This document shows, piece by piece, positions 48,101 to 56,400 of a stretch of DNA of 64,000 nt. Source of the stretch: Eumeta japonica (taxonomy: Eukaryota; Arthropoda; Insecta; Lepidoptera; Psychidae); assembly GCA_005406025.1 (NCBI GenBank), contig BGZK01000012.1, forward strand, positions 744,001 through 808,000, read 5' to 3'. Every line of letters begins with the position of its first letter. Positions within the stretch are counted from its first letter, which is position 1. The translations under genes and the position numbers were made by a program. The notes under the pieces were generated by a model, which saw only the letters and a program-made list of their open reading frames with translations, searched no databases and was not told the origin of the DNA.

Positions 48101-48939
48101 AAGTTAAGGTTTCCATTAAATTTAAGTTTTCTATGTATTGTTTTTTTGCGTAATTGTAATATAGATCTGAATAAAAAGGCTATATTATTATTATCAAGGC
48201 TAATTAATTCATTTCAATATTACAGTTACCTGTATTGGATGGTGACTCGTGCTACGAGATGATGGGAAGAACAAATTTAACAAACAGTATAATATGCGCT
48301 GGAGCGAAAGTCAACCAGGACACCTGTACCGGCGACTCCGGAGGACCTCTCATGAAAGTAGGCATGTCAATATGTCGCGATATGTCAAATATATCTACTC
48401 AAGCTTCTTTTCACATTTTACTCTCAACACCCGGACAACCGGGCTTTACCTGGCGTCCTTCGAGTTTACCGTGGGAATATGATAACTTTGGAAAAGTTGC
48501 TCGTTTTCATTTCTAACAATGAATATTTAGTTGTTGTCATGTCCTTGCTTGTTAACAACCAATTACATAGTGACAATGTTAGATAGTCAGAATTCTTCGA
48601 AAGGATGTTAAATAATACAACGCTTATATTTTTAATATTTTTTTGCTAGGCAATGTAGGTACATTGCGTACAAATGTACAATATATATACCTATATATAT
48701 TGTACAAATGTACAATATATATAAGTATATATATTGTACATTTAAGGTGTACTCTTGGAAATAAATTTAAGTACTTTTCATAAAAATTATTTTCGCAGGT
48801 ATTCGATACCGACGACGGCCCCAAAAGCTTTCTAGTCGGCGTGGTGTCGTTTGGGGCGAGCGTGTGTGGAATTAAGGCGCCCGGTGTTTACACGTCATTA
48901 TTCTTTTTTAGGAAGTGGATACTCGACCACATATTGTAA
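35324..48939 (+). CDS. Gene B: secreted trypsin-like serine protease without a visible clip domain (7 exons)
   Basis: Exons are 35324-35381, 37247-37393, about 40108-40195, 41981-42162, 43058-43197, 48226-48357 and 48799-48939, giving about 295 residues. Order: signal peptide (1-20); short propeptide with one Cys (about 37) that would pair with the catalytic domain; activation AIDR/IIGG (44/45); His in TAAHC; Asp in HNDIAIL; Ser in TGDSGGP. The Asp at the S1 base (QDTC) predicts trypsin-like cleavage. Related to the insect haemolymph protease group of gene A, with which it is head-to-head. No clip cysteines were found in the 1.9 kb intron 1. The exon 2/3 junction does not keep frame with the most obvious acceptor. 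Otherwise the gene looks intact. Confidence 0.85.
35930..36460. repeat. Tandem array of about 110-bp units with an embedded (TA)n run
   Basis: The word GGGGAATTTCCTG followed by ATAAGAAGACAATTCTGAGA recurs with GAATTTC starting at 35981, 36091, 36201, 36302 and (diverged) 36407. The spacings are 110, 110, 101 and 105 bases. The first two units are nearly identical; the junction of units 2 and 3 contains a (TA)n microsatellite (about 36131-36196). Confidence 0.88.
37101..37200. repeat. Alternating purine-pyrimidine GT/GC tract before a splice acceptor
   Basis: About 100 bases of GTGCGTGCGTGCG / GTGTGTGTG / GCATGTGTGCATGCG sequence ending about 47 bases upstream of the exon 2 acceptor of gene B. 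Confidence 0.75.
37247..37393 (+). CDS. Gene B exon 2 (propeptide and activation site)
   Basis: Acceptor ATTATTTTGCAG. Encodes GQAVIEHPAWTILNDIDCGE then AIDRIIGGKIASIGQFPWIA and RLGYQENS. The donor chosen is A/GTAGGC at 37394 (phase 1). It is weak, but the same GTAGGC donor is used by exon 6 of this gene. Without splicing here the frame meets TAA at 37411. Confidence 0.8.
37440..37815 (-). pseudogene. Mariner-like transposase C-terminal remnant
   Basis: The minus-strand translation includes NAPPHNANKTTFLASVKMNS, VIYHEHGPDLTSCGFFF and later LRENEKVYKT. This is the layout of the last third of mariner transposases (D-N-A-x-x-H ... H-x-x-Y-S-P-D-L ... F), with the catalytic residues partly lost. 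Stops interrupt it. Confidence 0.45.
37840..38035. repeat. Dispersed repeat, paralogous to 6195-6400
   Basis: Shares GTCGTGACTAACTTCACAGC and neighbouring blocks with 6.3 kb. It lies directly next to the mariner-like remnant and may be its other end. Confidence 0.5.
39690..39860. repeat. Degenerate hexamer-period tract
   Basis: Words such as GACCGGTAGCGGAAGCTAAA, GGAACCTAAACTGAAAATG, CCGGATTCAAATTGGAATAT, GGAAACCGAAACTG and GACCGGAATCGTAATCAGGATC recur with about 6-base spacing. Confidence 0.6.
40108..40195 (+). CDS. Gene B exon 3 (catalytic His), start uncertain
   Basis: Encodes WMCGGSLVSPQHVVTAAHCV then TDLEPGLK, ending in phase 2 at a GTGTGC donor. The acceptor is ambiguous. The best-looking one (ACAAAACAG, exon from 40074) would add FFRRHDEEDVE but is out of phase with exon 2 by one base in a run of seven T. 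GACGTAG at 40107 keeps the phase but has a poor pyrimidine tract. The catalytic His and the flanking Cys are intact either way. Confidence 0.78.
40300..40500. repeat. Degenerate hexamer-period tract, two strand biases
   Basis: First a pyrimidine-biased part (AGATTCCCATCCCGGTCCCA ... GTTCGATCCCGGTATCG), then after an AT-rich gap a purine-biased part (GACCGCAATTAAGAG ... GGCCGGTATTGAAATT). Confidence 0.5.
40953..41290 (-). repeat. Partial reversed copy of the dispersed 'AGGGTTCCG' element
   Basis: Begins TTTTTAGGGTTCCGTAGTGA and continues into a GTTCGTCTGTGCG/TTTGTCTGTTTGTCCG run, the reverse complement of the right end of the 14637-15320 copy (GACAAACGGACGGACATGG ... CTACGGAACCCTAAAA). The far end is not resolved. 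Confidence 0.5.
41981..42162 (+). CDS. Gene B exon 4 (catalytic Asp)
   Basis: Acceptor TTTTTTTGCAACTTATTCAG, donor G/GTACGA. Encodes KLVRLGEYDTRHDPDC, a DQCAPPVQDRGLAKIIPHE loop and FNEPSFHNDIAILKL with the catalytic Asp, then DRPVELN. Enters in phase 2 and leaves in phase 1. Confidence 0.9.
42163..43057. other. Gene B intron 4
   Basis: Includes a minus-strand open frame (42519-42725, with NIIRKLGLAHSAKERKNVEF) that is not recognisable and may be transposon-derived. Otherwise nothing supportable. Confidence 0.5.
43058..43197 (+). CDS. Gene B exon 5
   Basis: Acceptor TTTTATAACAG, donor CAG/GTAATA. Encodes FVNTICLPKNDELQDQ (the Cys pairs with the propeptide Cys) and TAGWGKMNMTTAAHAYVLQF-VQ. 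The intron before it is at the same position and phase (1) as in gene A. Confidence 0.9.
43630..43830 (+). repeat. Remnant of a common insect dispersed repeat
   Basis: TATACATATATAAGCGAAAT ... GACCGACTGACTGAC ... ATCACGAGATCTTCGAAATT ... GGGACGTAGACACTCAGTAA-GAACGGATTTTA resembles a repeat common in lepidopteran genomes, recalled, not searched. No ends identified. Confidence 0.4.
43985..44544 (+). pseudogene. RTE-type LINE, 5' part (endonuclease domain)
   Basis: Broken translation of the apurinic-type endonuclease: VAALNILTLQNEENLLELTN, GLSEITRMGEKVISQPDFSL, a stretch CRISECIAMMNLKLPRYKH and WSVLQIYSPTEQSDLETIEK, then DMGDFND with the GDFN motif of this nuclease family, and IGAK-PGEET. Interrupted by the hAT at 44545 and continued at 46611. 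Confidence 0.82.
44545..46602 (+). mobile_element. hAT transposon (2058 bp) with exact 8-bp target duplication
   Basis: Flanked by CAACACAG at 44537-44544 and CAACACAG at 46603-46610. The left end is TAGGGCACGG; the right end read inverted is CAGTGGCGAGGGG, so the terminal repeats are diverged. It interrupts the RTE-type LINE, and the LINE resumes immediately after the duplication. Encodes a decayed hAT transposase, listed separately. Confidence 0.88.
45150..46442 (+). pseudogene. Decayed hAT transposase
   Basis: The longest open part (45165-45968, 267 codons) begins QCPMAVFIPCYVHVLNVHVV and includes GVAETRWQYHSRIINVI and EVQSLLNWFESNFINKF, in the style of ZMYM/DUF4371-type hAT transposases. 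A frame change near 45968 is followed by the hAT dimerisation region: AAERSF, then after loss of one base ALKRIHTYLRNSQTEQRLSD and LALLSIEKHLL, and NRRLPLEFKELF. At least two frameshifts, and no visible N-terminal zinc-finger part. Confidence 0.78.
46611..48196 (+). pseudogene. RTE-type LINE, 3' part (reverse transcriptase to 3' end)
   Basis: Decayed RT in order: RDKAPRPDGINNKILKK (motif 0/1), YRPISLMSNIYKVF in shifted frame, IEHQYIRIIKTVYSQNTTRN, a degraded active site, KLGLKLNPEKTKVM, TDEYIYLGQLITHDNPMHKE, RRITNGWRRYWGLKEIMKDK, NTCILPVLMYGSQTWNL and AMERTMMNVK. The post-RT end has KLWLWAGHMIRGKDKW-type text. The 3' UTR ends in an ATT run at 48186-48196, typical of RTE insertions. Confidence 0.85.
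48226..48357 (+). CDS. Gene B exon 6 (catalytic Ser)
   Basis: Acceptor CAATATTACAG, donor AAA/GTAGGC. Encodes LPVLDGDSCYEMMGRTNLTN, SIICAGAKVNQDTCTGDSGG and PLMK: the S1-pocket Asp (QDTC) and the nucleophile Ser. Phase 0 at both ends. Confidence 0.91.
48358..48798. other. Gene B intron 6
   Basis: 441 bp, containing the twin palindromes at 48675-48740; the remainder is AT-rich without other features. Confidence 0.7.
48675..48740. repeat. Two tandem near-perfect palindromes
   Basis: TGTACAATATATATAC faces CTATATATATTGTACA (48675-48706; one mismatch), and after AA the same design repeats with an AG centre (48709-48740). Located in the last intron of gene B. Confidence 0.85.
48799..48939 (+). 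CDS. Gene B exon 7 (C-terminus)
   Basis: Acceptor TTATTTTCGCAG. Encodes VFDTDDGPKSFLVGVVSFGA, SVCGIKAPGVYTSLFFFRKW and ILDHIL before TAA. The FLVGVVSFG...CG...PGVYT pattern is the expected end of the trypsin fold. Confidence 0.91.
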   Translation, partial: VFDTDDGPKSFLVGVVSFGASVCGIKAPGVYTSLFFFRKWILDHIL

Positions 48940-49600
48940 TATAATACGTTATCGTTCAATCGGCGCTTGTAATTTACATATAAATAAAAATGTAAAATGC
49001 AATTCAGTACCTTCGTGTATAGAAATGTGGATATTTAATTATATTGACAGATCACTTAGTGATTCTATATCAAGCTGTATATTTTGTTGTGATTATTAAA
49101 TATTAATAAATACAACCAAAATGTTTTTTTGAACTTTATAATCTTTCCCAATTGCTCATACATTGGAAAAGATAACTCACTTTACCTAACTTATAAAGTT
49201 TCACCACACACAACAAACAAACAAGAGCATGCGCGTGTGGGTGACAGCTAGTAAGACATATAAAATATATTAACCTATATATTTCTTACAGATTGGCTGT
49301 AACATTGTCTAAAGAATTATTTGTTTGTATGTTTGTTTTTCTTTAATCTCAATCAATGGATCTACTTTATTCTTCTACTCTATTTTATTCTAGTCAATCA
49401 ATAGATCTTAAATTTTAGATGTAGTTACTATATCCTTAGTTATAGTAGCTATATGTAATATTAATATATTAATATTAATTTTATACACACCTAGCCTTTA
49501 TCCTTGGCCAAAAAATTGACTATACACAAAAAGGAAACGTTGGATTTATATACTCTTCACCAATAATATTGAACCAATAACATAGATTTCGAACCACAGC
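48940..49600. other. Intergenic DNA downstream of gene B
   Basis: Apart from the AATAAA at 48983 nothing is recognised; AT-rich. Confidence 0.4.
48983..48988 (+). terminator. Polyadenylation signal of gene B
   Basis: AATAAA about 45 bases after the TAA stop. Confidence 0.65.
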
Positions 49601-49609
49601 TATTACAAC

Positions 49610-49910
49610 CAAAATTGAGACCTTCTAAGCGCGTCGAGAATTGAGATCCGGACTATGATTAAGATCAAGACTTGGACCTGGATTGTGATTGTGACCAAGA
49701 CCTGCAATGGCAACGAGATCGGAATCAAAGGTGGAATCTGGATTGAAACTACACACAGGACGTGATCACAGCCGGAAAAAGGATAATATTGAAACAAGAC
49801 AGGGAATAAAAATTAGGACTAAAATCTGAAATGAGAGCGGAATCGAAATTCAAACAAAAATCAGGATTAGGTCTTGAATCCAAAGGAAGATTTAAAACAG
49901 GACCACCATA
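49610..49910. repeat. Longest degenerate hexamer-period tract
   Basis: Three hundred purine-biased bases built of words like GAGATCCGGACTATGATTAA, GACTTGGACCTGGATTGTG, GAGATCGGAATCAAAGGTGG, GCGGAATCGAAATTC and CAGGATTAGGTCTTGAATCC. Lies between the convergent 3' ends of protease B and FAM161. Confidence 0.65.
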
Positions 49911-50013
49911 TAATTGAAATAAAAACGGAGGAATTTATTTTACGCTCACACGAGAGAAGACTTGCATCAAAACTATAAGTAATTAATTCAAAGCACAAAC
50001 ACTATTTATGCAA

Positions 50014-50019
50014 TTTATT
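50014..50019 (-). terminator. Polyadenylation signal of the FAM161 gene
   Basis: AATAAA on the minus strand, about 50 bases beyond the stop codon at 50070. Confidence 0.6.
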
Positions 50020-50069
50020 GCAGTTTTTAAAAATGTACATAAAACTATTTCATGAAATCTACTTTAAAT

Positions 50070-50451
50070 TCATCTTTCTTCTGAACTTTCTGATCCAGAA
50101 TCAGGGAAAAGTTTCTCATCGTTTTCTATTTTATTTAAATATCCCTCTATATCTCCATTGTACACTTCCGTGGCGTCATTAATTGAGACTTTTCGAGAAC
50201 TCATTGGTGTGTTAAAGTGGTAATTCTTATATAATATTTTCTTCGGGTTCTTCTTTTTACTCTTCCTCGGTGAAAGTTGGATCAAATCAATTGGCGCAGA
50301 ATGTGATCTCGGTGCGTAATAGCGTTCGAACTGGAAAGGTTGCTGTTGCACTCGTCCGTACATCAGCTCCATTTCGTGAAGGAACTCCTCTCTCCTCATT
50401 CTTTCTTCATCTCGGCGAGTTTGCAACCTCAGCGCTATGTCTTCTTCGTGG
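50070..50451 (-). CDS. FAM161: FAM161 exon 6 (C-terminus)
   Basis: Acceptor GTCATCCGCAG. Encodes HEEDIALRLQTRRDEERMRR then EFLHEMELMYGRVQQQPFQF (the conserved 'RV..QP..FE' end of the family), followed by a basic stretch and the acidic C-terminal tail. The split codon AA/C gives Asn627. Confidence 0.88.
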
Positions 50452-53400
50452 CTGCGGATGACATTTATTATATTATATTAAAGTATATCTTAGTTGTATA
50501 TTATAAATATATATTTGACCTCAAGTCAAGGTGTACATGCAGTTATTTTAAAAAAAAGTCTATTCTTGTTATTATTATGATATCACTAACTTATTAGCCG
50601 TTAAACTTCCACTACTGGTTATTAAACCTGGATTTTGATAAACGGTGGTAGGCCACCTTTTTCGCGATCCATATCAATTCCGAGTTTACCTAATTATAGG
50701 CATACGACTTATATTTATGGTTGCCACTCAAGTTTTTCTTGTCTATTAATCGATGGAAAATAACGGCAAACGGTAATACGAACGACATTGTCTATATACC
50801 AACGGCCACTTCAACCTCTTGATATTCTTAGCATTTAAGATACTCAGGTTTTTTACAGAACTCCTAGTTACAAATTTTATCTACCATCAAGTTTTTTGCT
50901 CGTTCTTCTTGAGGGAAAATTGCCTTCTGAATGAGAGATTTATCCCAAAAAAACACGTAATGATGTTTTTCAAATGTTATATTGTAACCTACGAAATAAC
51001 GATAGTTTGAGTCTTGAATTTAATTTTAAGTATTTGTTTCAATGTAACATATGCTGTACAGTACAGAATGAGTGTTATTCTTTTGCAGTTTTTTTTTTAT
51101 TTCAATAACATTAAAAACCGCTAACCATAATAAATTGGTTGCACCAGACGCCAGTCACCCATAAGAAACAATGTGCGCCCATGGATTATACATCTATGTG
51201 TGCGCCGCAAAATGTACTAGTGCATGAATGCAGATAAGAGAAAACGATTTGAATGCCGGGTGTGAGAAAAAAAATAAAGTTACGTTTACGACTAATCACC
51301 AGGCTACCCGACGAAACTTAAAGTTAGAGATTTTGGGACGGCGATGTACGACGATTAGATATCTTTGTTTTACTTAATCGTAGATGTCATCAGTAAATCG
51401 GACATGAGTGACGTATTCACCATTGAAGTTAATGCCATATTCTTTTGAAAACTTCAAGTATAATAATTATAATTTAATATTTTTGAAACTTTCGAAGATA
51501 TAATTTAATTTGTCTCCCTGCAATTGAGTTAATTTCGTGCTGTTGTTCTCTAATTATTCTGAAATAAGTGGCATTACTATAGAAGCATCTCAACACTGAT
51601 ACATTCTTAGCGTATGTGACACTGCTGAAGAGATTGTGAAACGAAAAAGTTCTATTCCAGAGGCACTCGGTAAGTTTCTATAGAACTTACCTAAGTTTCA
51701 ACAGAATAGAACCTTTGCATAATCCACACACGCTAAACATAATGGCTGATTAGATTGTTCCATTATAGTAACAATTAATAACTTGTTTATGAATGATACC
51801 ATCATTCATTTTGAAAGTTTTTTATGGCATAAGATAACAATTGATTCGCTTTGTTTCATCACGATATAACATCAATAACGAATACATCACTCACTGACAA
51901 CATATAATAGTTGGAATGACACGATCATTGAATGACAGAAGCGCTATGCTCAGGAACCTTGGAAGTGATTATCAAGAAATAGATCTAAAAAATGAGTGTG
52001 GATAAAACAAAAGCTTAGTCAAATATCAACAATAAAGCCACTCTATGCCAGTCATTGAGAACGCTACAATAGAAAGTCTTGATCACAATAGAACGTCTAC
52101 CTGAGACAAACTATTTGAGCAGACCAAATTTAGATAAATTGGCTACATGAAGAATGCAGCGTTCGAGAAACTACGCGGCGTCCTCAAGTCTAACACGTTT
52201 CAGAGTTTAGACTCTAAGAGGTATCTCTGAAATAGTCCTTAGAGACTAAAGTCAGAACAGGACGTTCGAGTATAATCGTGATAATCTATGGGTCCTCTTT
52301 ATTGTTAGTCTCGTCAAGAAAATTAGATTTACTCAACGTGTAATGAAATTTCGTTTGGAGTGTCTGGGAACAATAAAATCTGGAACTAGAATATATACAG
52401 GAGCAGAGTGATCGACAAAGTTCTCAGAATCAGAAAATTGAAGTGACAGTAATCAGGCCAAGCCACTCACTACGCTAATGTTGTATACAAATGAATCTCG
52501 AGTGGTAATTACGAATGAGAAATTGCAACGTGTGATTGCTACTCACTATGTGAACTAAAGATCTAACAAGTGTACATACCGCCATTAATTACAAATAACC
52601 CTAGATCATAAGTCATTAATATTAGTGGTAGGCTTATAACCAATAGTAAACATATAATAACAGAAACAATAGCAACCGCAATAGAAAAAGTGTACAAAAA
52701 AGATAGTCACCGTTAATTTTACAGTCCTTTGACAGTTAATATAAAAAAATCTTTGACAGTTAAAAAATACTGATTTTTACTTGTTCTTAACAAGATGCCA
52801 CACGGGATTAGAACGCAGTAGTCGGTCCCTCGCCCTCAGTTCAACTCGTCGGCGTTGCTCCGCGAGACGGCGCGCAGCCTCCATTTCGAACCTCCTTCGA
52901 ACATTCTCGACACGCAGCAGGGCCGCGAGATTCGATCGACCGGATGCGGGTATTCTTAATTCCAAAGCAGAATAAGCACGATCTGTCTCAGGTCTTTCGC
53001 TGTCTGCCACTCTATCTTTCACTTCGCACATTCTTTTCGTTACTTCTTCCATCTGAAAACGGATGTGAGGAAACATCAAATATATGCTTTTTCATAAAAT
53101 ATATAGAAAATAAACTTTATTTCTAGAGAGTTCTAAATTTTTAGTACATAATATTAAATTAATCCACACACCAATTTAATTTTAACGTAGTGCATTGTCT
53201 AAATTTACCATGTGAATAATAGCAAACATTGAAATATATTACTGTATCAATATAAAACAGTGTTACGATTCAAGTAAAATTCTGTTGATAAAAAATCCTT
53301 TTAATGTAATAAAACTGAATTAACAAAAGATTTTCGTTCTATTTATACCTACAAAACATATTTCAAAATGACGGACATTGCACTAAAGATAATTAAATGG

Positions 53401-56400
53401 CACTAACAACATTAATCATATTATACACAACATACTTTTTTAGCTGCTCTATCTGCAGTGCTGAAACGAAAAGGTTGAGGGGTCGTGGTTATGAAATCCT
53501 CTCTGGAATTCCTTCTATTCTTCTTGGACTCTTTCATTGGGCTACGTGCCCTTTGTCTGTCTGAGGGCGTTGCAGATGGTGCTGGTGGGGACGGATCAGT
53601 TGGCAGATCGCTATGGGCCGCAGGCGTCGAAAGACGACTGCGGTCGCGGGTCCCCATCGTCCCCGGCAACGCAGAGAACCTCAGCATTTCTTCTGCTCGT
53701 ATTCGTCGGTTTAAGGATCTGATTAAAGTGAACATGTTCATAAATTTTTACTAATAAATAAAATAATAATGGAAGACCTGGCCTACTTTGACATGTGCTC
53801 ACTCCCGTTAATTTTTTATCGCGATTGTATTAATCGTTTTTTTTGATGTGTCTTGAAATGTAGTATATGTGATTCGTCTTTTAAGTAAGAAATTGAGTGT
53901 CTATTGGATGTAAGACGTGATTGAACTTTAAAGTTTAATCAGCTCTCATTCTACTATTTGGCATCCATCAAAGCCTTTCTTTTCTTATTCGACCTTCCTT
54001 CCAAACTACCAAAATTTACTAAAACAGGATCTACTACTCAATCGAAACCTTCACACATTACCAATGATTTTCAGTGGAGATTTCAATGTTGACTGCGCAA
54101 AAGGCACATCAAAGCTGTTAATGGATTTTTCAAATCAACATTAGATTTGAATATGTTGAATGATACAAATGAAAGCACAACAAAATATGCAAGAATGATT
54201 GTTAGCGACTTTTTTAATTTTTAATGAATCTTCAATCAAAAGTATTCATTTCATATTTTAGTTACCACAAACCTAGTGTTTTATTTTTAGAGTACGATAA
54301 AAAGTCAAGCAAAAGCCGAGCAAAAGAGTAATTTATGCACAATTATAATAATATATATTCTAAATGTTATTGCTTTATGAATGGAGAAGAAAAAAATTAT
54401 TGTATTTCGTATTATTAATCTCGCCGTGTTAGTTTTCACTTTTGTTATGTGGTCTTAAGCACATTCTGTCTTTTCTGGCGTTAGATAGTATTTACACAGT
54501 ACTTTAATTCATCATTTTCTTGATTCATATTCAAGTACGCTTTCGTTGTTACAATGCATTTCCAAAGCTTTATTCATTCACCAACAGTCGTCGATTCGAA
54601 CGAAAAAATTATTGTTATGTTGTGTACTTAAAATAGTTGAAGACACTGGATTTGATAAATTTCACTAAAGCATTCCGGCCAGTATCAAATTTAGGTATCG
54701 GCATGATCGATCTTTATGACACTCCAGAATCATACCTTCAAGACTATGTGCCATTTTTAGTTCCCAAATGGCGTATAAGACACTCCAATATCACCCTCAA
54801 GACTATGTGCCATTTTTAGTTCCCAAATGGCGTATAAGACACTCCAATATCACCCTCAAGACTATGTGCCATTTTTAGTTCCCGAATGGCGTATAAGACA
54901 CTTCAATATCACCCTCAAGACCACGTGCCAATTTTAATTCCCAAATGGCGTATAAGACACTCCAATATCACCCTCAAGACTACGTGCCAATTTTAGTTCC
55001 CAAATGGCATATAAAACGTGTAAACAAATTAAAAATTATGATCAAAATAAGCCAATATAATGCCACTCTATGCGATCGACTCCATTTTAATTTGAATAAG
55101 TTTGAAGAAATATTTTCAACTAGTTTATTTATATGTAACAGCGATTTAAGAAATTTATCAAATAATATTCATTGTTGTGTTGTAATTTTTTAATAACATA
55201 AATTATTGAGGAGAAGGTATAAACTCTATCGGTCTATTTTCTTTTTTTTTTGGTCAATACAACTACTATGCAATTACGTCATCTTTTATTTTTTTAATGC
55301 AATGGTAACCTTTCTTCATGGGAGCCCTTACTGAAATTCTTAAACTTTTCATGTCAATATTTTTTTTTTAGTTTACGCTTGAAAATTTACAGTTATCCAG
55401 AAAAATGACACCAATCCCCAACTTCGAGACAATAATTTTATAATTCCATCTTATATTTACAACGTGACAAGTATTATTTTTGGAAAAATAGTTAATGTTT
55501 TACGAGTAGACTGTCTTAATGTCTTGCCAGTACATTTACAAAAATATAGGTATTTTCGTAAATGTGCTGACAAAGTACTGTAAGAAACCGTAGAATCGGA
55601 CTCCCCTACAAAGGGATCCATACTACAACACAATATGTTTGTGTTAAATACTAAAAATATATTATTTCCATTCACTTGCGGATTCCATACTCCCACTTGG
55701 TCGATTTTCATTATTTTACTCTTAAATATATTATTGATTTTACGATAGAGCAAAAGTAAAAAAATAAATAAATTCGCACTGAGTGCAGATTATACTGGAC
55801 ATTGAAATGAACCCCGACGAAGCAAACTATAAGCTTCTTATAGGTTCTTCTGTAGTAAAAAACTATTTTTTATTAAATTTTAGCCGCAATAGTTTCGGAC
55901 ATAAGTGGGAGGGAACGATTAATTTTCATCTATTTTATGAAATAATACTAAAACTATTTCATTTAAAATTATGAAATATATATATACATTCTAAACCGTT
56001 ATAATAAGGGCTTTCATGCCTTATGTCGCATAGTTCATACAGTTTGCAAGACTTTTTTTAATTTTTTTTAATTCACCTCCCGAAAGTGAACGTCATATTT
56101 AAAATTCATTTGTTTACATTACATGTTCGTATTTGGGTCACAAGTATACACAAGGACCAAACTTAGTGTATCCAGTAGATTCAGAGCGAATTGACTGTAA
56201 TAGACGAACAGAGTGACACACAAGTGATCTTATAAGAGATCCGTTTTTCATATGGAGGTTTGGAATCCTAAAAGTAGTTTAATATAAAAGCACAATTGCA
56301 ATAAATATAACCGATACCACATGTGGTAAATTTGGTTATGTTTATTTTTGACTCTGTGAGGAAGAATTTTAAAAAAGTCGTCAAGAGTGGAGCAAAACTC

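Larger units (their letters stand above)
43198..48225. other. Gene B intron 5, occupied by nested transposons
   Basis: 5028 bp. Contains a common insect repeat remnant (43630-43830), an RTE-type LINE (43985-44544 and 46611-48196) and a hAT inserted into that LINE (44545-46602). Confidence 0.8.
50452..52780. other. FAM161 intron 5
   Basis: 2329 bp with the 3' end of a jockey/BS-like LINE (50830-51030) and an RTE-like LINE fragment (51890-52480). The remaining sequence is unassigned. Confidence 0.7.

Noticed and set aside
10764..48939. Proteases A and B as a recent tandem duplication
   Set aside because: Domain architecture differs, sequence identity is low, and most intron positions and phases differ.
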